Source: Deinandra increscens subsp. villosa (lineage: Eukaryota > Streptophyta > Magnoliopsida > Asterales > Asteraceae). Taken from it: 64,000 bases of DNA. The notes beneath the pieces were generated by a model. It was not told where the DNA came from and did not search any database. It was given only the letters and a program-made list of their open reading frames with translations. This document shows, in pieces, positions 1-9,690 of this stretch (position 1 is its first letter; the number at the start of each line of letters is the position of its first letter). The stretch spans positions 6,960,997-7,024,996 of the forward strand of contig JBCNJP010000019.1 of NCBI GenBank assembly GCA_039602395.1. Direction: 5' to 3'. A program made the position numbers and the translations under genes.

Positions 1-44
1 TAACTGAAGTGATGTTGTCTTTATATACCTAATGTTTTAAACAT

Positions 45-185
45 GGTTAAGGTTTTCCGTTTGGTGTAGTGGTCTTGTGTATGTTTCCTTAGTGGTTGTG
101 CCTGGGTTCGAGGAATAGGAGATTATCAGAGACTAAATAAAGCCAAAGGCTACGGATTGTATGCCTTTTTGGCTTTGTTCTAGCT
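45..185 (+). repeat. SINE-like, tRNA-derived repeat
   Basis: A tRNA-like pol III promoter is visible: a box A-like stretch (TGGTGTAGTGGTC) near 64 and a box B-like stretch (GGGTTCGAGGAAT) near 105, spaced as in tRNA-derived SINEs. No acceptor stem or cloverleaf is formed, so this is not a tRNA gene. The 3' end is vague (a T-rich stretch near 165-180) and I found no target duplication. Confidence 0.45.
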
Positions 186-734
186 ACATGGAGTTGAAAA
201 AACTATTTAGAGCATCACTGGAAAGCAATGTTATGCGTATGTGAAGCTGAAATACAAGGCAATCTATAGTGTGATGCAACATAAAATTAAACCTAAGAAA
301 CTATAGTCAAGAGAACAGTAATAATTGTGAAGGCCTGAGAGTCAAATAAGAAGTTGTAAAGCAAGATATTTTTCTAAAACAATACTTTTCTTACATATAA
401 TTGTAATGAAGGCTACACATAAGAAGTCTACAAATAAAATAGAAGAATTAAAGTGACATCTCTGAAGTTTTGTTGTGAACTTACACTGTTAATATGGAAG
501 CCCAACAAATAAAAGGGAGAAGCCACCAGCTGAAGAATTAACTGGAAACATTGCTAAGGATGGCAAATTACAGAACTATAGATAAGAAAAAACTTACGTT
601 AAGGTTTAGAGTGAAAAAAGTTTTATGGAGATGAGATGTGAATGAGATATGACATGTTAGTATTTATATTCAAGTATGGGATCTTCATTTTTGACTTTTT
701 GATTATTATCTTAGAAATAATATTAATACTGCAA
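186..734. other. AT-rich intergenic stretch without recognised gene
   Basis: I see no conserved coding frame, terminal repeats or RNA gene here. The short open frames on both strands are low-complexity and start inside AT-rich DNA. Confidence 0.5.
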
Positions 735-1010
735 AAAAAAAAAGTCAATATTTTCTCATGGAAAGCGGAAATGAATAACATACCGAAAAAAATCGAATCA
801 AGGAGGAGAGGCGTGAACATTCAACGCCCACTTTGTTCAAGATGTAATGTTGCGGAAGAGGTCATACATCATATACTCTTCAGTTGTTACATGGCAGCGA
901 GCACCTAGGACTTGGTCACAACTAGTTCCTGAATGGAATCTTTGACGTTGTGATTCTTGGTATTTCATCTAATTGTTTGTACTATATTCTATTTTCTTTT
1001 TTGGAATGTC
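735..1010 (+). pseudogene. LINE reverse transcriptase zinc-binding (zf-RVT) relic
   Basis: The frame 642-908 contains RRRGVNIQRPLCSRCNVAEE followed by IHHILFSCYMA. This matches the C-terminal zinc-binding region (CxxC...HxxxxC spacing) found downstream of the reverse transcriptase in plant L1-type LINEs. The frame stops just after the HxxxxC part, where an intact element continues for another hundred or so residues, and no reverse transcriptase core is visible upstream. It is a short, decayed fragment. Known from the family: zf-RVT domains lie near the end of LINE ORF2. Confidence 0.65.
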
Positions 1011-1211
1011 AGAAAATCTTGTGAAAAAAAAACTCAAGACGAGCTAAAAACAGTTACATCTAAAGGAAATGATTATGAATCCACTCGACCCAACTAAAAT
1101 TCACTATGTTATTCCTATAAACGAAGCAAGTAAATGAATAATAAACAATGATAAATAATTCATTGTTCCGAACTTTCGTAGGTTGAAAAACATGAAAATT
1201 CTTCGGTCGCG

Positions 1212-1213
<2 letters not shown>

Positions 1214-1266
<53 letters not shown>
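1214..1266. repeat. (TA)n microsatellite, first of the chain
   Basis: About 26 TA units. It forms the left border of the first (TA)n-bounded inverted-repeat element. Confidence 0.95.
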
Positions 1267-1269
<3 letters not shown>

Positions 1270-1444
1270 AGAGGATCATTTGAGAACTAATTGGTTTTGA
1301 GAACTTTTGAGAACCAATCTGAGCCACAAGTTATATATAAGGAACCCCCCCCCCCCCATGAATTTGAATGCTCCCCCCTTGAAAATTAGTGGCTCACAAT
1401 GGTTCTCAAAAGTTCTCAAAAGAAAAAGTTCTCATTTGAACCTA

Positions 1445-1448
<4 letters not shown>
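1267..1448. mobile_element. (TA)n-bounded inverted-repeat element 1
   Basis: A 182-bp segment between two TA microsatellites. The left arm (GGGAGAGGATCATTTGAGAA...) and the reverse complement of the right arm (GGGTTAGGTTCAAATGAGAA...) align over about 48 bp, and both contain GAGAACTTTTGAGAACC. It has no coding capacity. A 13-base C tract (about 1345-1357) lies between the arms. It resembles a MITE whose target is the TA repeat, as reported for rice Micron elements; the superfamily cannot be assigned. Confidence 0.7.

Positions 1449-1492
<44 letters not shown>
1449..1492. repeat. (TA)n microsatellite shared by elements 1 and 2
   Basis: About 22 TA units. It is both the right border of element 1 and the left border of element 2. 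Confidence 0.95.
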
Positions 1493-1494
<2 letters not shown>

Positions 1495-3279
1495 AATGGG
1501 AAAAAATAATAACCCCTTCTTAGAGGATTAACTAATTAACCAAATCCTAAAGGTTCTCCACTTTGATCCAACGTTTAGCGTGAATGATAATGTTTTTGTG
1601 GCTGGAAATTAACCCAGGGCAAAAATGTCAAACATTTTCAAAGTTCTTCATCTGTATCCATCCTTTTTATGGTCTTCTAAACCTCACCCTCCTTCTTAAT
1701 ACACAAAATGATTGATCTTTACACTATATTATCAAATGGTACGTGCTATTCAAACACCGGAGCCGCCGAAAATCCGCCGGCGATGAGGATGACAAATGGT
1801 TGAAATCAATCGGAAGTACAGGGGGTCCTACGGTGGAGGAACAATTTCTACTATTAGCTGGTTTGTCTATCGAGCAACGGGGAAAAGGAATTCGCAAAGT
1901 AACTCGGAATAATAGTTTGATACAGGTGCGTTTTTTTCCTACATTAATTGGGGGTTTCTTTGAATTCATCAAATCGGAGTTTGTTGCTTTGATTCTTGCT
2001 AGATTTCATGGTCGAACCTTCAACTTTAGGTGTAGTCGTCTTCATCGAGCCTGGATTCATGAATCACGAATTGAGTTTTCTTTTTTCTTTTTAAGGTGTG
2101 TGTATAACCTTTTATAAATTCAAAATCTCTTAGACCGGAGCTGGGATTGTTTGATGAAGATTGTGTAACTGGATGTAATTTAGTTTGTAGGCTTCCATCA
2201 ATGCTCCTTGAATATGGATAGTGTGGAATAGTTTATTGAAGCTTCAGGTTGATCAATTTCATATAGGACAAGATAGCTTGGCTCTTGATGTTTGAAAGTG
2301 TGTTGACTTACGTTTTACATCTTTGAAAATGTAAGTTAAATGCCTTTTATATTAAATTGTTAGATTAGATTTTACGGGAGGTTAGTAAATGTAAGATAAA
2401 ATGATTTTACATCTTTGATGTTTGTGATCAGTTTTATAGTAAATCCCATTGTTTTGAGAATTGGGAGATGATATCATAATATAATGATAAGATCCGATTC
2501 TTTTGTGGTTTGTATTATGTTTTTTTCGGTATTTGGTAATTTGTTACCCAATTATGTTTTTTTTAATTGTGATGCTTTTATAGTTTGTAATCTGTGTATA
2601 CTTAGTTGTACATTTTGATTATGTTTTTGTTGAATCTTGATATCATCGGTGTTACTGATAACCACAACACTGTTAATGGTTATTGCATCACAGTTTATAT
2701 GCATATCGACGCATTTGTAGTTTGTAATATATGCATGTGCAGTTGTACATTTTGATTATATTATTGTTGAATTTTGATAGCATCGGTGTTACTAATAATC
2801 ACACCACTATTAATGGTTAGAGCATCAGTGTTAATATGAATATTCATGCATTTGTATGTTGTAATACATGCCTATGCACTTGTGGCTAAGTAGAAACATG
2901 GATGCTGCTGGTTATGAATGTATGGATGTATGTTAATAGTTATGACACTGATGTTAGTAGTTGTAACACTAGTGCTACATTGCACGTCTGAGAAAACGAT
3001 AATAAAAAACGTCAAGACTATACTTGAATTAAAGATAAAAATGCAACGAGTTTATTGGTGCAACTTTTATAAAAATCCGACAAAGTATGAAAAAGTTATA
3101 GGCTTTTTAAAATGAAGGGGGTGTTTTATGTGGCTATGTAAATTTACTGATTTACCCTTTCTGATTAAAACCAAAGAATGTGACATGTGGTAAAATCTGG
3201 TGGCTTCTTGCTTTTCTCAACCATTAGATGATGGTTAATTGGTTATTTCTCTAATGGATGGTTAATAATTGTTCCATTC

Positions 3280-3281
<2 letters not shown>
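1493..3281. mobile_element. (TA)n-bounded element 2, long, with coding-like cargo
   Basis: The segment begins GGAATGGGAAAAAATAATAA and ends with a stretch whose reverse complement begins GGGAATGGAACAATTATTAA. Both ends continue into related AGAGG/AGAGA...TTAACYAATTAACC sequence, so the ends are inverted repeats of roughly 50-60 bp. It is flanked by TA arrays like its neighbours but is about 1.8 kb long. The interior holds a richer, coding-like patch (1743-1926) described separately, and AT-rich DNA with diverged repeats containing GATGCATTTGTA-like words near 2700-2900. Confidence 0.55.
1743..1926 (+). pseudogene. Coding-like fragment, function unknown
   Basis: An open frame with ordinary amino acid composition and higher GC than its surroundings. 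It includes RRKSAGDEDDKWLKSIGSTG and later VEEQFLLLAGLSIEQRGKGI, and ends at a plausible splice donor (ATACAG/GTGCG at about 1926). I do not recognise the family. Its position inside inverted repeats suggests a gene fragment captured by element 2. It has no visible start context or downstream exon. Confidence 0.35.

Positions 3282-3282
<1 letters not shown>

Positions 3283-3320
<38 letters not shown>
3283..3320. repeat. (TA)n microsatellite shared by elements 2 and 3
   Basis: About 19 TA units at the junction of elements 2 and 3. Confidence 0.95.
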
Positions 3321-3323
<3 letters not shown>

Positions 3324-3771
3324 AAGGGTTTTGTGTAGACCCCTTAATTTTTGTAGACCCCGTAGACCCCTATAAAACTCAATAAAACTCACTAAAAATA
3401 AAACTTAGTGTTGTAAATTTGGTTTTTTTTATTACGATAAGCTTTTAAGAACCAAAAAGATAAATAAATTAATTAAAAAAAACAAAAAACATTAAAAATC
3501 GAACATTTTAAGACAATGAGTTTTAAAATAATGAGTTTTAAACGCAACACTGAGTTTTATTGAGTTTTAAACTCACTAATTTTTAAAACTCATTGTCTTA
3601 AAATGTTCAATTTTTAATGTTTTTCGTTTTTTTTTATTTGACTTTTTTGTTCTTAAAAGCTTATCGCAAATAAAAAAAAACTAAATTAACAAAACTGGGT
3701 TTTATTTTTAGTGAGTTTTATAAGGGGCTTACGAGGTCTACAAAAAATAAGGGGTCTACACGGATCTTTTA

Positions 3772-3773
<2 letters not shown>
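3321..3773. mobile_element. (TA)n-bounded element 3, near-complete foldback
   Basis: A 453-bp palindromic element. The left half (GGGAAGGGTTTTGTGTAGAC ..., AAACTCACTAAAAATAAAAC, GATAAGCTTTTAAGAAC ...) reappears inverted on the right (GTTCTTAAAAGCTTATC ..., TTTTATTTTTAGTGAGTTTT ..., GGGGTCTACACGGATC). Almost the whole element can fold into one hairpin centred near 3550. No coding capacity. Confidence 0.75.

Positions 3774-3827
<54 letters not shown>
3774..3827. repeat. (TA)n microsatellite shared by elements 3 and 4
   Basis: About 27 TA units at the junction of elements 3 and 4. Confidence 0.95.
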
Positions 3828-3831
<4 letters not shown>

Positions 3832-4225
3832 TAGGATATTTTGGAAACCCTATATACATATGTAAATTTTTTTTTTTTTGCATATATACATATGTAAAAA
3901 GTTTTATTTTTTATATGGATTCTACATTCAATTTAATTAGTTTTGGTGAAAAAAAACAAAAATTCGCCTAGTGGATTTTTTTATAAAAAATTTTTAAAAA
4001 TTTTGCTTTCTGTTTTACATATGTAAGATGCCCAGAACGGATTTTTTTTTCTTTTATCGGAATTTTTAAAAAAAAAAACTAATCATTCTTTCTTAACCAT
4101 TTTTCATATATTGTGCCGGGAATATATTTAGAATAATCTAATATTTTTTTAGTATTTTTTTTACAAAAAAAATATGGGTTTTCAAGGGTTTTCACAGCTC
4201 AAGTGGGTTTCCATTTTATACTTAG

Positions 4226-4227
<2 letters not shown>
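3828..4227. mobile_element. (TA)n-bounded element 4
   Basis: A 400-bp segment with ends GGGTTAGGATATTTTGGAAA and, reverse-complemented from the right, GGCTAAGTATAAAATGGAAA. Both ends run on into ACCC. The interior is very AT-rich and has ACATATGTAA words like those in element 6. No coding capacity. Confidence 0.65.

Positions 4228-4274
<47 letters not shown>
4228..4274. repeat. (TA)n microsatellite shared by elements 4 and 5
   Basis: About 23 TA units at the junction of elements 4 and 5. Confidence 0.95.
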
Positions 4275-4276
<2 letters not shown>

Positions 4277-5045
4277 GTAAGGATCATGTAAAAACAACTT
4301 TTATTGCGAAAACACGAAAACAAATATTAAAACCTCTATAACTTTTTCATACGTTAATATTATTATAAAAATTTTGCACCAAAGTCCTTAAAATTATGTT
4401 ATCTTTAGTTATGGGAAAAAATTAAAAAAATAATCAATTTTTTTTAAAAAATTATTATTGCACAGGTGTAATAATTTTTATTATTATTATTATTGCACAT
4501 ATGTAATAATATTAAAACTTTTATAACTTTTTTCATATGTTAAAATTTTTTATAAAAAATTGCACCATAAATCTTATAATTCTGTTATCTTTAATTCTGG
4601 AGAAAATTAAAAAAAAAATCAACGTTTTTTTTATTTTTTTATTATTGCACATGTGCAATAAAAATTTATTATTGCACATGTGCAATAATATTAAAACCTC
4701 TATAACTTTTTCATAAGTTAATATTTTTGATAAAAAAATTGTACCATAGATCTTATAATTCTGTTATCTTTAATTCTGGAAAAAATTAAAAAAAAAATTA
4801 ACGTTTTTTGTTAATATTGCACATGTGTAATATAATTAATACGTATTATTGCACATGTGCAATAATAAAAAAAATCACGAAATTTTATATTTTTAATTTT
4901 TTTCCCAGAATTAAAGGTGACATAATTTTAAGACTTTTGGTGCAAATTTTTTTAAAAAATATTATCGTATTAGGAAGTTATAGAGGTTTTAATATTTGTT
5001 TTCTTGTTTTCGCAATAAAATCTTGTTTTTATTTGATCCTTCCCC
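4275..5045. mobile_element. (TA)n-bounded element 5 with internal repeats
   Basis: A 771-bp element with about 70 bp of well-matched terminal inverted repeat. The left end starts GGGTAAGGATCATGTAAAAA and the reverse-complemented right end GGGGAAGGATCAAATAAAAA. Both arms contain TTTTATTGCGAAAACA and ATATTAAAACCTCTATAAC. The interior has about three repeated units of roughly 170-180 bp (CTGTTATCTTTAATTCTGG..., TATAACTTTTTCAT...) separated by the palindrome ATTGCACATGTGCAAT and close variants. Confidence 0.75.
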
Positions 5046-5063
5046 TATATATATATATATATA
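5046..5063. repeat. (TA)n microsatellite between elements 5 and 6
   Basis: About 9 TA units, the shortest array in the chain. Confidence 0.9.
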
Positions 5064-6630
5064 GGGCATGGTTATGGAGAAAACCCATCTAGTTGAGAAA
5101 ACTCTCAAAACCAATCCAAGGGCCATGAGTGTGCCACATCACACATTTTGTTTGTATTCAAAGGGGTATTATAGTCATTTGAGTTGTCTCATCCAATTCA
5201 ATTCACTTTTGTCTCTTTCTTTCTGACATTCTTTTTATCTCTCATCACTTTTGTCTTCTATCTTCTCTCTCCTCTCTCTTTTTTTTAAACTTTTTTAAAC
5301 GATTCCCTTATCTTTCCTTTTTTTTTTCTCTCATCTTTCATTTTCTTTTTTCTCTCATCTTTATATAAATAGTTCTTATTTTCTATATTATATTAGTTAC
5401 TTGATTTATATATTTTTTTTTATATTATAAGCATGAATGACATTTCAGTTAGGTTACATATGCAAAAATGTGTTATTGTTATTAAGCATTTTGCTCACAA
5501 CATCTTAGATACGTAAATCATCTGAACATATGTAACAAAATGAAAATATAACAAAATGTTTCGTACGAACTAAAATATTTTAAATAATAAAAAAATATGA
5601 CAAGCTAACAATAAATACAACAAATTAACAAAAAAATATAAAAGCTAGTTATGCTTCACTTCTTTATAACCATCTTCATCTTTGACAAAAAAAAATCCAT
5701 TCACCTACAAAAAAATATGCATTAGTTCAAGCATGAAACAAACGTAAATTTACATATGAAGGACGAGTTTACATATATAAATTTACATAGATAAATGAGT
5801 TGTAACATATTACGTAAGTAAATTAACATATGTAACGTCGTTACGTAAGTAAATTAACATATAGTTACATATGTAACATCATTGTTTAGATATGCATTTA
5901 ATTATGAGCTACACATGTTACGTAAGTAAATTTACATACAAAATATTAGACATTACATAAAATTACATAGATAATGAGATGTAACATGTTACATAGGTGA
6001 AATAGTACCTTTCGCATTTAAAAACATAAATGTACATATGTAACACAAGTTTACATATATAAATTTAAATATATAATGAAATATAACATGTTATATAAGT
6101 AAAATTACATATGTAAAAACTATGTTTACATATGTAAAAAATAATGTTACAATAAAAAAGTAAATTTACATATATATGTTACACAAATTTACATATGTAA
6201 ATTTAAATATATAATGAAACGTAACATGAAACAAACATAAAATTACGTATGTAGCATACGTTTATATATGTAAATTCAAATATTACATATGTAAATAAGA
6301 TTTTGAGTGATAAAGTTACATATGTAATATCATTAAAAACACATATTTTTTAGAATAGTAGGATTGGGAATTGTAGTAGTTACATATGTATATTAGACAG
6401 TAAGTTTTCTTTTGCTAACGGACATAACTAAACAATTAATTATCCATTCAACCACCCACAAAAATGACCAAGCGTTAATTATCCATGGTGGAATCAATAA
6501 CCAGTGTATTATAAAAACTCTTAAAAATATTGATTTTTCTTTCAATTATATATGTATATATTTTTCATTGATATACATATTATACAATTAACATTTGGAT
6601 GTTACTATGAATAGTATCCAAAGCAAAATT
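5064..6630. mobile_element. Putative (TA)n-bounded element 6, right end not found
   Basis: It starts directly after a TA array with GGGCATGGTTATGGAGAAAA, in the style of its neighbours. I found no matching inverted end, so the element may be truncated or may contain other insertions. Its interior from about 5440 to 6390 is dominated by ACATATGTAA-like words (see separate entry). A CT-rich patch lies at 5200-5370. Confidence 0.4.
5440..6390. repeat. Dense TTACATATGTAA palindromic word array
   Basis: The 12-bp palindrome TTACATATGTAA and one- or two-base variants recur dozens of times at irregular spacing of about 15-40 bp, in both orientations by symmetry. No longer repeat unit with constant period is evident, so it is not a simple satellite. 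It is non-coding. The same word also occurs in element 4. Confidence 0.7.
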
Positions 6631-6633
6631 ACC

Positions 6634-6652
6634 TCCCCCCCCCCCCCCCCCC
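6634..6652. repeat. Poly(C) tract of about 18 bases
   Basis: An uninterrupted C run in otherwise AT-rich DNA. The surrounding words (TTACCTCCCCCC...AAGCATGTT) are repeated about 60 bp downstream with a much shorter C run, indicating local duplication and homopolymer expansion. Confidence 0.9.
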
Positions 6653-6746
6653 ACAAGCATGTTATACAGCCATGTAATGCATAGAGACAAACTTACCTCC
6701 CCCCAAGCATGTTGTGCAAGCTTTTTATGTGTTTACCTTTTGCGTC

Positions 6747-7434
6747 ACTAAGGGGTTGTTTGATAGTTGCTAACTGGGTAAGAGCAAATTGAGTAAGAGC
6801 TGAATGAGTAAGAGCTGATTGAGTAAGAAACTCTAGTTGAAACTTGGGTGTTTGATAGTAGCTGACTGGGTAAGAGCTGACTGAGGATATGTATGTATAT
6901 AGCTATTTGTTTTTAATGTATTAAAAACATTTTTAAACATTCACCGAAAGCATATCAATATAGGTCTAGTTTGAATCGTTTTTTAATTTCGAGCGCAACG
7001 GCGTGCTTATTTTCGAGATTCATTCAGTTTCGGAAGAGTTACGCTTGATTAAACATCATCGACATCGTGTTCATCTCGACTTTTCAAACATTCACCGAAA
7101 GCATATCAATATATATCTAGTTTGAATCGTTTTTCAATTTCACGCGTAATGGTGTGCTTATTTTCAAAATTTATCTAGTTTTAAAGAAGTTATGCTTATT
7201 TAAAGTATGAGAGTATTTTTTTTATTTTATTTAAAAAAAAAAAGAAATGCAAGAAACAATTCTTTTGTCATTCGGTCGATTGATTCGGTCAGCGAGAATA
7301 ATTCGAAGGACTCGGTCCGATGCTCTTATTCGGTCCGAGGAACTTAACAATCTAATCAAACAAGCTTACTAGTGACCCAGTCCCTGGTAAGCTCTTACTG
7401 GACTGGGTAAGTGGTTATCAAACAGCCCCTTAGT
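6747..7434. mobile_element. Inverted-repeat DNA element (GGGGYTGTTTGATA ends)
   Basis: The left end ACTAAGGGGTTGTTTGATAG matches the reverse-complemented right end ACTAAGGGGCTGTTTGATAA, and both are followed by AACTGGGTAAG-like or AACCAC sequence. GGGG(C/T)TGTTTGATA ends are common among plant non-autonomous class II elements, but no clear target duplication can be read, so the superfamily is open. Inside, a block of about 110 bp (AACATTCACCGAAAGCATAT...) is repeated at about 6936 and 7086. No ORF. Confidence 0.6.
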
Positions 7435-7990
7435 CTATTTGTTTAAATTAATCAATCCAAGATTATCACTTACACCGAGCTGCTCCAATCGATCTCCAAC
7501 ATCATATTTTTTGTTAATTTTGTTATAGTTATCATGAGGTTGCTCAAATCGATTAAATCGGCGGTTGAAACCTGTGACGGTGATAGCGGTTGAAACCTGT
7601 GACGATGACGGAGGCGGGGCAATTTCCTTCTCGCTGAGTAAATCGGCGAATGACGTCGCTACCTGTTCTCAATTTTCACCAGTTCCGATATATGAACGAT
7701 CTGAAACATAAATTTGATTAATGTTTCATGGCCTCTTCGTAATGTGGAAACTTTCCGATTGTACATTTTTGTCACAGATCTGGAACCGATTTCCTCGAAC
7801 TATAAATAAGCCTTTAAAGATTAAGATGATGACGGGTAATGAAGTTTCCGTCTCCGGTTACTTGATCTGATGATGTCGGGTCGGGTTGTGGTGGAGAAGA
7901 AGGTTAGCCGGCAAAATCAGCTTGTGGTGTGAAAAGATATCAGGTGGGGTGGGGTGGGGGAAATTTTTGGTTTATAAATTTATTTTTAAG
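7435..7990. other. Unclassified spacer with GC-richer patch
   Basis: Between two repeats. 7540-7930 is GC-richer than its surroundings (GGTTGAAACCTGTGACGRTGA occurs twice near 7563 and 7590) and could be a decayed gene or transposon fragment. No frame of useful length is open. Confidence 0.35.
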
Positions 7991-8275
7991 TTTATAATGT
8001 TTATGTATAATACAAAAATAATCCTTTGATTTTGATAATTTACATAAGTAGCCCTCCATATGTAAATTGACTGAAATGCCCCTTTTATTTAACAGAAAAA
8101 GTTAACTCCGTTAGTCACATGGACTCAATTGGCGACGAAATGCAAACCTCAGGTTAGATTTGCAAAGAAATGCAAACCTTAGGTTAGATTTGTTAATAAT
8201 CTGAAAAATGGACTCAAACAGTTAAAACTAGCAAACCTCAGGGACGCAAATCGTATTTAACTCTTCTTTAATATT
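7990..8275. repeat. Dispersed repeat, copy A
   Basis: Shares with 17810-18045 an ordered set of words: AATTTACATAAGTAG or related, TAAATTGAST(G/A)AAATGC/ACA, TTTAACAGAAA, CCGTTAGTCA/CCGTTAATCA, AATGGACTCAA, AGTTAAAA, and CCTCAKGGACGCAAAT. The layout is that of one arm of a MULE-like or MITE family. It is directly followed by the broken Myb-like gene. Confidence 0.5.
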
Positions 8276-8291
8276 TTTATAAAAAAACACG

Positions 8292-9002
8292 ATGAATCCC
8301 AACCAACCAAATCAAGATTCTTCAAACAACCCCCAACCCTTCAATCCAAATGTTAATCCATGGCAAATGCCGATGGGGGGGGGGGGGGGGCAACCAAACC
8401 CGTTGTACACGGGTCAAACACCTTCAAACCTTACAACCCCAACCCCTCGTTCTCAAATTACGCTCAATGGGGGCAATTCCAACCCCATCCCGCCTTCTCA
8501 CCTACACCACCACCTACTCAATCACAACCTCAAACACCACTTCTAGATCAAGACGATGATATAGAGATCGTTCCCGAAACACAAGTTCCCGATCGTGTTC
8601 GAAGAGGCCGAGGGAAGGGGAAAAAACCGATCGAAGGATTCCAAGAAAACGAAGGACGGGTGCCATGGAATACCGAAGAGGAGTTACATCTAGTTCGGGC
8701 GTATATCGATACATCGGAGGACCCGAAACATGGTATTTTTTAAAAATAATTTAAAACTAGAATTTTTTTTTCCTTATATTTTAGAAACCACCAACTAACG
8801 TTTCTATTTTTATATTTTCTAAATAGGTAACTCGCAAACAAAAGATGCGTTTTGGGATCGAGTTAGCCAAAAATTCCACGCTAGCAAGAAGGCGGCGGCG
8901 AGACCCGATGAGATCCCGACATTTCGCAACAACGACAAACTTAGCCGCAAGTGGACCACCATCAAGAGAAAAGTTGCCAAGTTCCATGGGGGAGTTACGT
9001 GA
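8292..9002 (+). pseudogene. Broken Myb/SANT-like (NAM-associated type) gene
   Basis: Exon 1 starts at ATG 8292 (MNPNQPNQDS...), Pro/Asn-rich, and enters a 16-G tract at about 8375-8390. Beyond it the coding frame continues only in a different phase (8360-8732), with GRGKGKKP and then VPWNTEEELHLVRAYI, a Myb/SANT-like helix. A donor at 8732/8733 and an acceptor at 8826/8827 join this in phase to FWDRVSQKFHASKKAAARPD and KLSRKWTTIKRKVAKFHG. The frame then stops at 9002, where relatives continue with the rest of this region and a C-terminal coiled coil. Such proteins are related to ORF1 of PIF/Harbinger elements and are often mislabelled glutathione S-transferase T3-like. The homopolymer frameshift plus early stop argue for a pseudogene; an error in the G tract is possible. 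Confidence 0.65.
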
Positions 9003-9345
9003 AGATGAGTAGTTTTTTTATTTAAATGAAGTATTTGTAGTTGTTTTTTTTTGGAATATTTGTAGTTTTTATGTTTTTTTAAGAAATCTATTTGTAGTGT
9101 TTTTTTATTTTAATTATTGGAGCATTTTTTTTAATTTATTTTAATTATTCGAAGGCCATAAAAAAAATAAGAAAAACCAATTTGTAGTCATTAAAATAAT
9201 TGGAAATTAAAAAGAAAAAAAATAAGTTTAACACCACATGGAGTATCCCCCACCCATGTTAAACTTTCTAATGTGGTGTTAAAACTGACGTGGCGCCTAT
9301 GTGACGGTGTTAAACCATAACATAACATGAGGTATACTCATGCTC
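9003..9345. other. AT-rich spacer with possible right end of a Harbinger-like element
   Basis: The GTTTAACACCACATGGAGTA... region ends ATGAGGTATACTCATGCTC followed by TAA, a layout like a PIF/Harbinger terminus with a TAA target. I could not find the matching left end upstream of the broken Myb-like gene, so the element is not defined. Confidence 0.3.
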
Positions 9346-9439
9346 TAAGTGAGGTGACGGTTGCTTTTTCGCAGGTGTTAGGAACACGTGTTAACGATCA
9401 GACGGTTTTTTTATTTATCAATGATGACAATTCTAAATA

Positions 9440-9690
9440 CCATTTCCTTCAAATTAGAAAATAAAAAACACAAAAGCAACCCAAGGTCCATCCGTCCCAA
9501 CACACAAATTCAGCCCAAAAGCATTTTTCTAAAACGGCGTTTGTCCCACGGATGGACCGTTGGAATTCGTAAACCATTGCGCCGACGGTGGGATTAGTGC
9601 TGGCGTTACGAGCATTTCAACCGTTTCAAATTCCATTACTTTCCAACCACACTTTAAAATGCTCTTGTTGTTTCTCACAATCATTTCACA
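9440..9690 (+). promoter_or_regulatory. Duplicated promoter block of F-box gene 1
   Basis: Words such as AAAAGCAACCCA, CGTTTGTCCCACGGATGG, CGGTGGGATTAG and CCGTTTCAAAT recur in the same order upstream of F-box gene 2 (13900-14690). The duplicated unit therefore included promoter DNA. A G-box core CACGTG lies just upstream near 9386. No experimental start site can be inferred beyond the leader exon ending at 9721. Confidence 0.5.

Noticed and set aside
3711..3971. Open frames made of repeated Ile-Tyr codons across TA arrays (also 1307-1531, 4808-5092, 28052-28450 end)
   Set aside because: They are translations of the (TA)n microsatellites and have no conserved protein content.
5064..6630. Complete sixth TA-bounded element
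   Set aside because: No inverted right end or closing TA array was found, so only its left border is claimed.
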